NCBI GenBank assembly: GCA_034190875.2
Contig: CM067348.1
Coordinates: forward strand, 8,203,563-8,267,562
From: Urechis unicinctus
Taxonomy: Eukaryota; Annelida; Polychaeta; Xenopneusta; Urechidae
DNA length: 64,000 nucleotides
Direction: 5' to 3'
Shown here: positions 47,596-60,524 of the stretch, in pieces
Layout of the letters: every line of letters starts with the position of its first letter
Position numbering within the stretch: position 1 is the stretch's first letter
Program-made: the position numbers and the translations under genes
Notes under the pieces: generated by a model
The model's database searches: none
What the model saw: the letters and a program-made list of their open reading frames with translations, nothing else
What the model was told of the DNA's origin: nothing

Positions 47596-48750
47596 AAGTG
47601 TTGGCCAGCTGCTTAATGGAGCTGCCACTTGGCTATCCGCTCAGCAGACATAGGCCTTTCGATCGGACGAATATAAAGAAGTGTTCACTACCACATTGGT
47701 CTTGATCAACTTCTCAATTTACCTCCATTAATTTGGATGGTGAACAAATATCAGGTCTTTGACAGAGAAAGATCCAATTCCTCGAAAAAAAGATAATTTT
47801 CTTGCTCAATTGATCATTTTGCATGCTAACATACACTGCTGTAAGTGGTATGAACAGTGAGCACGCATTGAATACAACGTGTAGGGTGATACTCATTGTC
47901 ACAGGTTGGGGAGGAGTGTCGAGCAAAGGGCTTCATGAGGACCACCTTCTTGTACCACTAATGGGTCTTCCGTCCCCGTGTGAAGTTATAGCTAGCACAC
48001 CTTCTCATTGACATTGGATCAGCACACCTAAGGAAAGATTCCCGAAGGCAGACAACGAGTGGTTTATAGTCAAATAGAAATCCTGCATAATTCAATTCGT
48101 TTTTTTCTTATAAATGTGATTTAGTGCGGGTTTCCGCCCTCTTTGAACCCCCTGGGGTTTTCCTTTGTCGCTGTCGACGGTGCCGACTCCTTTTGAGTAA
48201 TGTCTGTCTCCAGCCCCTCCAAACATCATATAACCTATGCAAGATCACAAGGTCTGATGAATCCTTGTACAAATGACACAAGGACCGACTGGTTTCCGTT
48301 TATTAGCTGTGTTTTGTGATTGTGGATGCTGGTATTGTTGTACGCTGCTGGTTTCTGGTCGTGTGCAGTTCGTCTGGGTAGCAATGGACTGGATACAGTT
48401 GGTCAATTAATTGATTGGGGGCTTGGCTATGTGCAGAAATGTTCGTTTGGCATCCTTCATTAGGCGTCCACTTAGTCAATTAAATCTTATATGAATCAAT
48501 TCGAAGATTGTTTTACGCATTGAAGAATTTGTGTTATTTTCATTTCGGTTATAGAATAGACCAGTTGATTAATTTTCTTAATAGTAGCCCTTTCATGTTT
48601 TCAACAAAATCCTGTACATAACAATTGTTATATAATATTTGCGATAGACAACTTCCACTTTTTCGGTTATATAAAATGCTCAAGGAATGATCACTTTCAA
48701 TTGCCACCATGTCAGTAAATCGCATGTTGTTTATTTCCATCAAAGAATTC
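47596..48750. other. No gene seen
   Basis: AT-rich unique sequence. I searched the minus strand for cytoplasmic-tail exons of the VWA gene and found none I could support. Confidence 0.4.
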
Positions 48751-48754
48751 GTCT

Positions 48755-49290
48755 TTTTCCTGAGTTTGCTATTGGTTTGTCCCTTTTGGGTTTGCTATTG
48801 GTTGGCCCTCTTTTGATTTTTTCTATTTGTTTGCCCTCATCTGAGTTTGCAATTGGTTTGCCCCTTCTGGGTTTTCAGTTGGTTTGCCCTCATTTGATTT
48901 TTTCTATTGGTTTGCCCTCATCTGTGTTTGCAGTTGGTATGCCCTCATCTGAGTTTGCAGTTGGTATGCCCTCGTTTGAGTTTGCAATTGGTATGCCCTC
49001 GTTTGAGTTTGCTATTGGTTTGCCCTCGTTTGAGTTTGCTATTAGTTGGCTCTCTTATAAGTATGGTATTGATTTACTCTCAACTGAGTTTGCTATTGGT
49101 TTAACTTAATCTGAGTTTGCTATTGGTTTAACCTAATCTGAGTTTGCTATTGTTTTGCCCTAATCTTAGTTTGCCTTCATTTGAGTTTGTTATTGATTTT
49201 CTCTCTCCTGAGTATACTATTGGTTTGCCCTTATCTGAGTTTGCTATTGGTTTGCCCTTATCTGAGTTTGCTATTGGTTTGCCGTCATCT
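48755..49290. repeat. 27-bp minisatellite
   Basis: Units of GAGTTTGCTATTGGTTTGCC followed by CTCATCT, about 20 copies with CAGTTGG and GTATGCC variants. Confidence 0.9.
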
Positions 49291-50980
49291 GGTGTCATGA
49301 TTAGGGAGTGAGGCGAGGCTGGTGTCATGGATAGGGTGTAAGGCTAGGGCTAGACTGGTGTAAGGGACAGAGAGTGAGATGAAGCTGAGACTGGATAGGA
49401 CACATTGACTGAATTGAGTTTGCGTAGATGTCAAACTGGGAGCATTGATCGTAAATATTTTCGGATCCATGACTTGAAGCGATTTAACAAAATATACATT
49501 GCACTGCGTGTCCCTGGAAGATTAAACATTTTATTAACGGACATCACAGCAATTGTACAACCGTCATCAGATGAAAAATAATTTGCTGGCACAAAAGAGG
49601 CAAAACAATAAATCAATCAATGCAAATTACAATATGCATATGCTTTGTCATCATATCTTACACTCGTTGAAGGGGAAGTGAAACAGTTTCACATGTTTAG
49701 ACTTATTGGTTTTGCAGGTAACCTGTATTTTATCTCACTGTAGCGGCATCACTAATTTTCTTGACAATATATTATGATGGTCAACATATCCAATCTAAAG
49801 TTGTCCACTGCTTGTTTAACAGTAAAACGCGTGTTGAAACAGCACTGGGAAATGGCCAAGACATCAACATCCAAGTGTCAACTCGATATTTTCGTTGGAC
49901 CGGTTATCTCTCTTTGGCGTGTTACATTGAACCATGTTGACCTAAGTTATGCGTTACTAAGCGTCGGAAATGATGTCACATGACAATGACACGCATACCT
50001 GATAAGGTGGTCAACATTCACCGACTTCTCGACCCTTTAAACAACGTGATGATTTCACGATAGTGATGAATGAAGATGGCGGAGATGGTAGACCTTTAAG
50101 CACCAGTATCCACGTACCTATACGGGCTTGCTAACTCCCCTGTTAGGAAGGAGTTCCAACGCAGAACTCGTGATCTGCACACGATTCCACCATTTGATCG
50201 AATAATCTTACAAGGCTCCAACAGAAACAAACCACTGTCATGAACCTCAAGTCAATTCTGATATCAATAACAAAGAAGAACATTGCGCCAGCGCACGAAT
50301 GAATACAACTTGATTGATAAGTAATTAATTATTAATTGCGCTCAAAGTTTTTGTTAATACAGCATATATTCCACGTGATTTACCTACAGGAACTTAACAT
50401 AAAGTTTTCAACCTAATCTTAAATACCTTAGTACAGACGCCAAGATAATCACATCTTAGAGCATTTATAATGATGATTAAATAACTCGAGTGTGACACTT
50501 TCTCCGATCATTTACTGATATCACCCAAATGGATGTTGTTTTAAGCAGCCCAGTTTGAACGATGAATTAGTCATGACCATCAGCAAACAGCGTCACTGTA
50601 TGGTTAGAATTGAAGCAATCAGGGCCTCTTTGGACGCAACATCTCTCAAGGTTGGTGTGTAGTCAGATACGTCGTTCCATAATCTGTCCTCGAGTAAAAG
50701 CTCAGCGACACGCCAATTTGTTATCGGAAGTCTGATTATGTCTGCTACATTTCACAGTCGGTCTTTTTTCCATGTCCCATCAAAAACACGTAACGAAAAT
50801 ATTTATATGTAGTAATAGACAATAATCTATGACCATAATTGAGTACCCACAACTGTTGTACCCATACTTTATAGTCTCTGTTTTTGTGCCGAAAATATAC
50901 AGTCTATGCTGTATTACCCATAAATTAGTGTGTCTATACTGTAGTGTCCATACCTGAATGTCAATATTGTTGTGGGGATA
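49291..50980. other. No gene seen
   Basis: No recognisable exon on either strand; a degenerate AGGCTGGTGTCATGGATAG-like repeat lies at about 49290-49370. Confidence 0.4.
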
Positions 50981-50984
50981 ATTT

Positions 50985-51915
50985 AGTGACAAAACTTAGT
51001 GTATATACTGGTGTGTCCATAACTTAGTGTATGTACTGTTGTGTCCATAGCTTAGTGTATATACTGTTGTGTCCATAACTTAGTGTATGTACTGTTGTGT
51101 CCATAACTTAGTGTATGTACTGTTGTGTCCATACTTTGGTGTATATACTGTTGTGTCCATAACTTAGTGTACGTACTGTTGTGTCCATAACTAAGTGTAT
51201 ATACTGTTGTGTCCATAACTTAGTGTATGTACTGTTGTGTCCATAACTTTATGTATGTACTGTTGTGTCCATAACTTCGTGTATATACTGTTGTGGGCAT
51301 AACCTAGTGCATATACTGTTGTGTCCATAACCTAGTGTATGTGCAGTTGTGTCCATAACTTAGTGTATATACTGTTGTGTCAATAACGTAGTGACAAACC
51401 TGCTGTTCCCCATTGTAACCAATAGTTTATGTTTTTTACTTCCGTGTCCATAACTTCGTGTCTAGATTGGTGCGTACATAACTTGTCTATACTGCTGTGC
51501 CCATACTTAGTGTATTTACTGTTGTGTCGATAACTAATTGTTTATGCTGTTGAGCTCTGTCCATTCTGTTGTGTCCATAACTTAGTGTCTATACTGTTAA
51601 ACTCACAACTTAATGTCAATACTGTTGTGTCCATACATTGTCAATACTGATTTGCCCATAACTTAGTGTATTTTCTGTTGTTCATATAACTTAGTGTACA
51701 TACTGTTGCACCCATAACTTAGTGTTTATTTTGTTGCACACAGAACTTAGTGTCTATACAGCTGTGCCAATAACATGATTTATTTACTGTTGTTCACTCA
51801 GTGTCTACACTTCTGTGTCCATAACGTAGTTTCTATACCGTTGTGTCTGTAACTTAGCGACTATACTGTAATGTCCATAATAATGGATCTGTATTGTTGT
51901 GTTGTGTCCATAATT
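50985..51915. repeat. 28-bp minisatellite
   Basis: About 33 units of CATAACTTAGTGTATATACT then GTTGTGTC, regular at 51000-51390 and degenerate on both sides. Confidence 0.92.
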
Positions 51916-52086
51916 CAAAGTTGAATTTGGAGACCAACAGAGCAAAACGTACCAAACAAAATCTATTGTATTTTTACGAAAGGGGTGTTTGCGGCTTTAT
52001 ATAGAATATTTTTCATATATATTTCGCATATACACAAGATTGAATGAGGCATATTGATAGCGCACCTAAAAGCATCTAAAGCTCAC

Positions 52087-54430
52087 CTTGTGCTGTCCAT
52101 GTGTCTGATAGGGAAGAGAATGTCTTTGAATTTTACATAGAGTCTCTTGGATCCGAATAGGAGACCTATTAGAACGCCGAGTCCACACAGGCTAATATAT
52201 ACACACAGCAAGATGAAGCCTGTTGTGCTGCTTCCTGACGTTGGTTTCGCTGCAAAACAATGGAAAATTGATGTTCATTGTCCTCATATATAAAACATAA
52301 GTACAGCAGTATCTTAACTTTGGTCTTGAAAGCGTCAAAGATTGTTCTTGCTCTTTTATATCATGAAGCCCTATTTATAGTGTTGAGGGAAGTAACATCC
52401 TCATCGCCTGGAAAACTCTTTGATCACCCTCGCCGTAATATTGATGACTGGATCGGAGTGTTTGGGACATTCTAGACCACTTACATACCCAACGTTACAA
52501 TATATTGATCCTAACACAACAAATCGATTGAAATAATATAAGATTTATTTCATGCGGTTCATACGGGGATGATAATCAAGCTTGTACTAGTTGATGGGGC
52601 TAACGGATGAGGTGCACTTGGAGAAGCTAGAGGACGAAATCGTATCATCCAAGCAGGACAACGACAGAATATATTTATCAAGATCATAACCAGTGAATTT
52701 GGTCAGACCAACCTCTAAAATAGTCTGGTAAAGATTTGTGTGTTTACCTTTGAGACATACAAATCCTGCAGCTGACGAGAATTCATTGCGGCAATAGCAT
52801 TGCTGATCCGCGGAACAGGAGCTACAGAGCGATTGGTCCACGGTCAACCGGGATTGTGACCTCGCGTAAGCGTCGTCATCATCATCATCATTATCATCAT
52901 CATCATCGTTTTCCAATGCTGGAATGGTCATGAGAGACAAATGGTCACGAATAATGTTCATGTGATCGACCCAGTATGCCATTATGTAAATCAGCTTTAA
53001 AATTCTAATGCTTCATTATCATCATCCTCGTTAACATCATCGTCGTTATACCATTAACATCATCATTATCATGAAAATAATCACCATCGTCATAATCGTC
53101 ATTCTCATCACCATAATGATTTACAGAAAACTCATTACCCAACAGTATAATCATCATCATTATAAACATCATCATCACCATTATAATCATGATCATTATC
53201 ACTATAAACGTCTTCACTTCCCCTCCACAATTCCACCACATCCATACTCAGTAGCACCCTATCGTGATCATACTTAATTCATCCAAACTTTTGCCAAAAT
53301 TGCGAGCGTAATGTTTGTTATAATAGAAATATGAGGAGGAGGATAATGGTGATGGCGATTATAGCCTGAATAATGGATAATGATCATGGTCATGTTGACG
53401 ATAATTATATCCTCGTTATGACTGAATCAAAGAGTGTATTCGCGAGAAAAGACTCAAGTGTAACTCCCTGTTTTCAAATGCATGGGTTGTGGGTGCCACG
53501 ATAATGACTTAAAACATGCGTCAGCTCTGCTTACCGGCTTTTATCATATTTTCTTTTTCTTCGGAAACAGTTCGGGCGAGACCCTGCCAGGCATCCATTG
53601 TTTTATAACATGATGTGTTGTTTTGCAGTATGGTAAAGAAAGTGGCGATGTTAAGTTGATCACCAACTCCTATCCCGTAAATATTGACTTCATCTTTAAT
53701 TAAAACAGACATGTACTCGTCAATTGCCTCACTATAGAGCATTCTCGCGTCCGAGAAGATCAGCAGATCCTGTTTGACGCCCTGTCTCAATCGCCCGTTT
53801 CGGAATATCTTCGTCACCTCTATAAGCCCCTCTGTAAATTAAAAGAGCAAAGTGCGATCTTAGCACAGACGAAAACGCTTAGATATAATTTTCCAGCTCT
53901 TTTTCGAGCTGGAAAACATACGCACAATTAGCCATCTCTCGAAAACAAGCATTGCAAATCGTCACCGTATCGAATGTCAACAGGTATGACAAATAACGAA
54001 AACGATGAGGAAAAGGTACGGGTGTCTTTACCTTGAAATCCATCTTCCCCCGTCTTTGATCCATTGTGCTTGTACAATTGAGACCAGTGATCCCCGAGTG
54101 TTTCACATTCGTATTGGAAATGTGTTTCGTTGCTTATTCCATCCAACAAAACCTCATGTATCTTGTAGAATTCTACAACAGACAGGCGGGCAAGCTCCGG
54201 ACGCAGTACAATCTGATTCTTCAGAAAAACCTCCGAATTACTGCTAATTAGTTCTTTATGCTCTTTTTTACACTAGCTGACGCATCGAACAAGTACACGA
54301 TGTCTCTCGGCCCCGTGAAGTCATAATCACATGATGATACAACGAGAGGCAGGAGCGAAATGAAAACGAGGCTCAGATGTTGGTTAAGATAAATGGCTCC
54401 GTTTCCGGCAAGAACAGTTGCAGAATCCAT
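52087..54430 (-). CDS. Single-pass membrane protein with VWA domain, 3' partial
   Basis: Minus-strand gene. Exons: 54430-54032 (with a frame break near 54265), 53831-53535, 52918-52748, 52249-52087; phases agree. An ATG at 54430 starts MDSATVLAGN and a signal-peptide-like LSLVFISLLPLVVSS. Then comes RDIVYLFDASAS, the DxSxS metal-site motif (MIDAS) of VWA domains, LARLSVVEFYKI as the second strand, QDLLIFSDARM with the later Asp, and VNIYGIGVGDQL as a further strand. After the domain lie a poly-Asp stretch, a Cys-rich stalk (CSSCSADQQCYCR) and a membrane helix (GFILLCVYISLCGLGVLIGL) followed by basic residues. VWA ectodomains bind protein ligands through a divalent metal. The last exon ends in phase 2, so a cytoplasmic tail exon must follow below 52087; I did not find it. 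The subfamily is not identifiable. Confidence 0.75.
52868..52912 (-). repeat. (GAT)n tract inside the VWA gene exon
   Basis: GAT/GAC codons interrupted by one AAT encode a run of Asp residues within exon 52918-52748. The exon call relies on the acceptor CCATTCCAG at 52919 and on phase. Confidence 0.6.
53000..53270. repeat. Degenerate (ATC)n region
   Basis: CATCATTATCATC-type sequence in the VWA gene intron; no coding value inferred. Confidence 0.7.
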
Positions 54431-54779
54431 GAGTGAATTTCCCTGAAAAAACGAAAAATACATTTTATAGCATTTTGTACAAGCAATGGTTTAATGTTTG
54501 TTCATATAAAAACTTATATAGATAATGTGATATCAGAAACCAGGAGATACCAACAGACGACCTGGTACTGTGCATGAATCAGAGGAGAGGGTACGTTGTT
54601 CATAGAAGACTAGGGAGAAATGTAAAGCACACTGAAGGAATAGCAGAAATTGTACGGTTTATGGAAGAATAGGGCACAGCTCATGGACAATAGGGAGAAA
54701 GTGTTCCGTTCATGGAAAACAAGGTGAAAGTGTACAGCTCACGAAAAAAGAGGTATAGCGTGGAATAGAAAGGAAAAAA

Positions 54780-56075
54780 TGGCACCGACCATCAGATAAG
54801 AATAAAGAGTACCGACCATGAAATAAGGAGAAGGTGTACCGACCATAAAATAATCACAAAGTGTACCGACCATAAAATAATGACTAATTGTACCGACCAT
54901 AAAATAATCACAAAGTGTACCGACCATAAAATAATGACTAAATGTACCGACCATAAAATAATCACAAAGTGTACCGAACCATAAAATAATGACTAAATGT
55001 ACCGACCATAAAATAATCACAAAGTGTACCGACCATAAAATAATGACTAAATGTACGACCATAAAATAATCACAAAGTGTACCGACCATAAAATAATCAC
55101 AAAGTGTACCGACCATAAAATAATCACAAAGTGTTCCGACCATAAAATAATGACTAAATGTACCGACCATAAAATAATCACAAAGTGTACCGACCATAAA
55201 ATAATCACAAAGTGTACCGGCCATAAGATAATGACTAAGTGTAACGACCATAAAATAATGACTTAGTGTACCGACCATAAAATAATCACAAAGTGTACCG
55301 ACCATAAAATAATCACTATGTGAACCGGCCATATAATAATGAGAAAGTGTACCGACCATAAAATAATGAGAAATTGTACCGACGATAGGATAAGGAAAAA
55401 GTGTACGAAAACAAGTAGAGAGGGTACAGACAATGGAATAAGGAGAACGTGTACCGACCATGAAATAAGGATATAGGGTACAGATTATAGAATAATGAAA
55501 AAAGGTACCGACCGTGAAATAAGGAAAAAGTGTACGGATATAGGGTACCGACAATGAAATAGGGAGAAAGTGTACCGACCATAAACAGAGGGAAAGTTTT
55601 CAGACGATAAAATAAGGAGAAGGCGTACAGACCATAAAATAAGTAGAACGTGTACCGACAATAAAACAAGGAGAAAGTGTACCGACCATAAAATAAAAGA
55701 ATGAGAAAGTGTACCGCCAATATAATAATAAGAAAGTGCATAGACGATAAAATATTGACAAAGGGTATTGACCATGAAATAAGGAGAAAACGTACCAACC
55801 ATAAACAGGGAGAAAGTGTACAGACAATAAAATAATGAGAAAGTTTACCGACCATAACATCGAGAAAGTGCACCGACCATAAAAAATAACAAGGGCACCG
55901 ACCAAAAATTAAGGCGAAAGTGTACAGACCATAAACAAAGAGAAAGAGTACAGAACATGAAATAAGCACAAAGTGTACCAACCATGAATTAAGGATATAG
56001 GATACCGACAATAAAATAGTCAGAAAGTGTACCAACCATAAAATAATGAGAAAGTTTACCGACCATATTATGTTG
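54780..56075. repeat. 27-bp minisatellite
   Basis: Units of GACCATAAAATAATCACAAA then GTGTACC alternate with a TAATGACTAAAT variant; near-perfect at 54880-55310 and increasingly degenerate to 56075. Long minus-strand frames with a 9-residue period are by-products. Confidence 0.93.
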
Positions 56076-58550
56076 GCCGTGAAATATAACGGATAATGTA
56101 CACTGCCAATTAATAAAGAGGTAGTTAGTTAGTTAGTTAGTTAGTCAGTACACTGAGAGGAGAGTACACTACCCACGGAGCAGAGGAGAGGACACTGCCC
56201 ATGGAACATAGGACAATGCGCGGCCCATGAAATATAGGAGCTTGGAGGTGTATATTGCAACATCCCACGTGTTGAAATGTGGTAGAATTGACAGGACATT
56301 TTGTGACTCATCTACCGTGTACTACAACCCCCATTTACAGAAGAATGGCGTTGGTAGGTAGAGGTCACGATCTCTGTTAGATAACCTCCATCACGTGCCG
56401 TCTTGAATGTGCATTCACTTGATCGCTTACAGACCCTTGTGCCAATCCTGCATACATAACTCGAGCCAGATTTCAGAGCCAGGAGAAGACATTTTATCCA
56501 GCGTTGGATGTTCTCTAACCGACGGATATTAATCGTGATTAAATATTCATTTGCCATTCATGGGGGCATGTTGTTCGTAGAAGTATGGAAATATTTAACT
56601 ACCAAGCAAAAGTCAACATTGTCCTGAGACTATTCACTTGGCTTTGTCATATTCCCTTCCGACCCCATGTCGCACCAAATTGTACAAATAAGTAATGACT
56701 TGGTCGAGTAACTACGCATGCGCAACTGATCTCATTTCCTGTATTAACGCTCGAACATCGAGCGTATTCGTAATCAGATTTCTACAAATCCGAGTTATTG
56801 AAATCATATGACAGTTCGATAAGCTGGTGTGCGCTCAACTCGGCGCCTGGGGGCTCAGCCATGCCGAACATAAATCTTTGTTACCATTGTAGTGGAGTAA
56901 AGACTATACGGCTGCGATCCAACAGCATCAAAATTGGCATACATCGCAATATTCACCTCAAAAGCTTTGTCGCCGCTTTTTGTAATAAATTACCAATAAG
57001 CAAGACGTTGTTGATAGCTTTCTTGAACGAATTCGTGGAAAGTTTTGTGCTATTATACGGTCGTGAAAAATAAAGAAGTCTGCCCGCCCCAAGAGCTTAT
57101 CTTATTTGAATCCGAACTTTCAACGCCAGAAACTGACAAATGTGCGCTTGGACGCAGCTTTTGCGTGATGACACCAGGAGACGCCACTCCATGAGCACCT
57201 AGCGAACGGAGAGCAAACAAATACCATGTCACCTCATATTAACCATCACGTTTTTTCGGAAATCGATATATAGACGGCATTTTCTTAAAGACCCACATCG
57301 ATTGGAAGAAAACGTTTAGAGCGATACCAGGAATTTATTCGCAGGCTCTCGCTATATAGTGCATTCTCCAACTGAAATGATAAACTTGCCCACAATCCAG
57401 GTACGTGACGAAGTGACGAAGCAGGATGTTATTATGAAATGATACGTCCGCGCAGGGCTAGCTATACACAAAAGTTTTCTTACACAATATCCCTTTTATC
57501 AATCTGAAATTGCATATACATCTTGGAGTGGGAAGGCGAGGTGGCGAGAAAGTCCGCAAGAATAATGAATGATAAGTTTACCTCGACCAAATCAACAAAG
57601 CGCTGAATAAAGCAGCCCGGGACAATGAGCGAAAATACAAGCACAACCCGATGGGAGAACACTTTTCGTGAACTGTTCAGGTACCCATAAGTGGGAATGT
57701 TTGCCTTTCATGGACGTTATCTGTAAACAACTTTGAAGCAAACAGTTCTAGTCGGGCTTATACCAGTTGGTAGAGAGCTATAGTATATCATGGATGCCCT
57801 TATGGAGCTGTAACAACTTCCCGTTCATTGTGATCTGTTGTCATCGGACGGGTTCGTATAACTACCCAACCATGTTACCCGCCCATGACGTCTCAGTAGA
57901 CTGGTAAATGAGCAGTGTTTTTATTGCCTTTACCATAGCGTCGAGAAATAAGCCAACATGGACATATATAACACGGGCGTCCAAGCATGCGCATTACATA
58001 TAGTGATGACTTTAAAAATAGGGGGGGTGGGGGGGTTTTCCACATAACACGTGATTTGTCACATGAAAAATGAATGTCAAGGTCATTTGCTTACCCCGCA
58101 CGAATGTCTTATGCCACTTGCTTTGTCAAAGTCAGAGGGTGATTCCCCGCGCCGCTAGGATCGCTCGTCCGACCATTCCCGAATCACGAGTCGTAGTTTA
58201 TGACGCCATCTGATGGCCAAACTCCAACCCGGTCAGGTGGTGACAGGTTGACGATCAGGGTCCGTGTAACACCTGAGTTAGGAGGGCACGCGGGCGTAGA
58301 CCAGCGTGGGGGGGATACGGGGCGGGGGGGAGCGGAAGACAGCGGTGGGGGGAACACGCGATGGGGGGGAACACAACTGGGGGGGGGGAGGGGAGGGGGA
58401 ACACGGGGTATGGGGATATGGGAAAAAGGGGTCAAAATGTTTCCATCGAGTCCCGAACGATACACTCCAATGTCAACAGAATGCATGGTCTCCTTGAACT
58501 ACACCAACGACATCAACGCGTTATAACTGCAACACGCTTTTACGGAAACA
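56076..58550. other. No gene supported
   Basis: Contains (AGTT)n at about 56120-56144 and a G-rich tract at 58300-58415. Two minus-strand open pieces (56312-56557; 57572-57664 ending at a GTAAAC donor) have some exon-like features but no recognisable similarity. Confidence 0.4.
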
Positions 58551-58554
58551 TACT

Positions 58555-58685
58555 TTAACGGTAACATCCGCTAATGGTAACACGCTATAAAGGTAACACG
58601 TTATAACGGTAATACGCTATAACGGTAATACGGTAACACGCTATAACGGTAACACGCTAAAACAGTGACACGCTGTTACACGCTG
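58555..58685. repeat. 16-bp repeat GGTAACACGCTATAAC
   Basis: About eight short units, imperfect. Confidence 0.85.
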
Positions 58686-60520
58686 GGGCGGATGGTTTTA
58701 ATTGGTAGAAGAACATGTTAACAATGGCTATGGGGCGCGCCAGGATCGTAAGCGGGATTAAGGAAGGTTTAGGCCGGCAGGCCAATGCAAATCTCTGTGT
58801 CTGTGTGGGCCACAGGTGAATCTATTCCTACAGTTCCCAGGGGAAAAGCAATGGGAATAATTAATGGGGTGCGACAGGGCTCATGTCATCTTGTTACCCA
58901 AAACGAGGTTAGCGAGGTTGGTTGTACGGCGAAGGTAAAACGACACAGAGTGCTAGGAAGCAGAAAGGCACGACGCAGAGTGCAATGACGCATGACGCAG
59001 TCGCAATTGACAGCTGGCGTCAGGAGAGTAACACCACTGTCTGATTACTGTGCGTGCCTTACTACAGTATATCTGAGGTCAACGATAATCGATGAACACC
59101 TGTTGTGCTAATAATTCAACAATTACATCTTGAATATCTTCATCTTGTGGCTGGTTTATGCGTTGAGTCTCACCCCGCATCACTGCTTCACGTCGAAGAA
59201 GTACACTTGATCACTAAGTCCTACAGCTCCTCGCCGCTCGGAATACTTCACACGTCCCCTCGCTATACGGGCGATGAGTACCTGAACCACTGACGCTCGG
59301 TTCTCGATGTCGGGCTTCCGAGCGCCGAACGGCTAGATCAGAATACAGAATAGCGCGTTCCCTGTAGAAAAATGTGTAGTCGTTCGGTGTTCAGACGCCT
59401 GACATCGAGAACCGAGCGCTTTAAACGTTTATTTGATGGTTAGTAGCCGAGGGGTGTGAATCGGTGCCATGGCACCTGCATAAAGTCTTGATTCGCCCCC
59501 TCAAACACGATTCACCACAGAAAAAACTTGGCAAACCTGACACGACATCTGGCAACATAACGACAAATTCTAATAGAATCTCTGTTGATTGTTGCTTCGT
59601 GAGGACGGCTGAGGTCGCGACAGTCGTGTCATTAGTGCGGGTGCTGCTCACAAAGGAGCGTCGTGACGTGGGGGTCGGAAGACCAGAACCCGGGAAGTGT
59701 GGCCCAAGTCACATCATTTGACAAATCACGGGGATTTAAGACGATACAATGTGAATTTGTATCCTTCACGGAAATGGTTTTTGACGTTTTCAAGTCGAAT
59801 ACGTGCGGGATGCGAGAAGTCGGAGCGCGATGCGTGATGGAATTACGCACAAGAGTAGGCATGCGACTGAGAGCGCCTCCGTAGTCTCAGTGGGTTCACT
59901 CGAACTTGTCCTGCATTGAGGTAGCATAACCGGCTAACTTACCGTGAACGAAGCTTGGTCCTCACAGATATCCGAGGCAACTTGTCCTTCTTCCTTCTCA
60001 GTATGGGTTCTCTCCTGGGGCAACTCAGCTCATATATCCACGTCTTTTCGCTCATCCACCTTTCTGGGCCTGAGGCATTTGCACTTCACAGAAAAGTGAC
60101 GAGATTCGACAAAGCCCGGGGTATTTTGAGCCGGCGTCAGTCAAGCTTGATAGCGTAACCGCAAAAGTTGACTTGAACTTGATTGAGTCGGGGTTCAACA
60201 GAGCGTCGTGTCTCGAGCTGACTCACCGAGGAGGTTACTATACAGGACTCTGTTTGGATTCTCGGGTCAGTTAGGGCGTGATTGACAGAGGGGTTTTGCA
60301 GGTGTTGCTTGAGTTGGGGTTATTGTGGTAGGAATCTAGAGTTTCCTCATAGTCGGCGTGCATGGTACGTGGAACATGGAAGGGAGCACAGATTCAACTA
60401 AGTAAGGGCGCATAATCAATAAATAAGGGGATTGGGGCATGGAATCAAGAAGATTAATTATGGTAACTGCTCCAGCATATCCGTTTATCGAGATTTGCAG
60501 GACCCAAGCGCACACAACAA
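58686..60520. other. No gene seen apart from foldback element
   Basis: Unique sequence with short open frames on both strands and no domain that I recognise. The foldback element at 59294-59418 is listed separately. Confidence 0.4.
59294..59418. mobile_element. Small foldback (inverted-repeat) element
   Basis: Arms CGCTCGGTTCTCGATGTC (59294-59311) and GACATCGAGAACCGAGCG (59401-59418) are perfect 18-bp inverted repeats. The pairing continues imperfectly inward for about 23 more bases on each side, leaving a loop of about 40 bases. It is non-coding; a MITE remnant or a structured RNA hairpin are both possible. Confidence 0.6.
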
Positions 60521-60524
60521 GTGA

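Noticed and set aside
54739-56035. Minus-strand frames with DYFMVGTL repeats resembling a hydrophobic protein
   Set aside because: 27-bp minisatellite read as codons; no start or splice context and neighbouring frames are equally open.
56312-56557. Minus-strand Cys-containing open frame
   Set aside because: No splice sites or domain that I could support; too short to call alone.
57572-57664. Signal-peptide-like minus-strand exon (FSHRVVLVFSLIVPGCF) ending at GTAAAC
   Set aside because: No ATG in frame, no downstream partner exon and no recognisable family.
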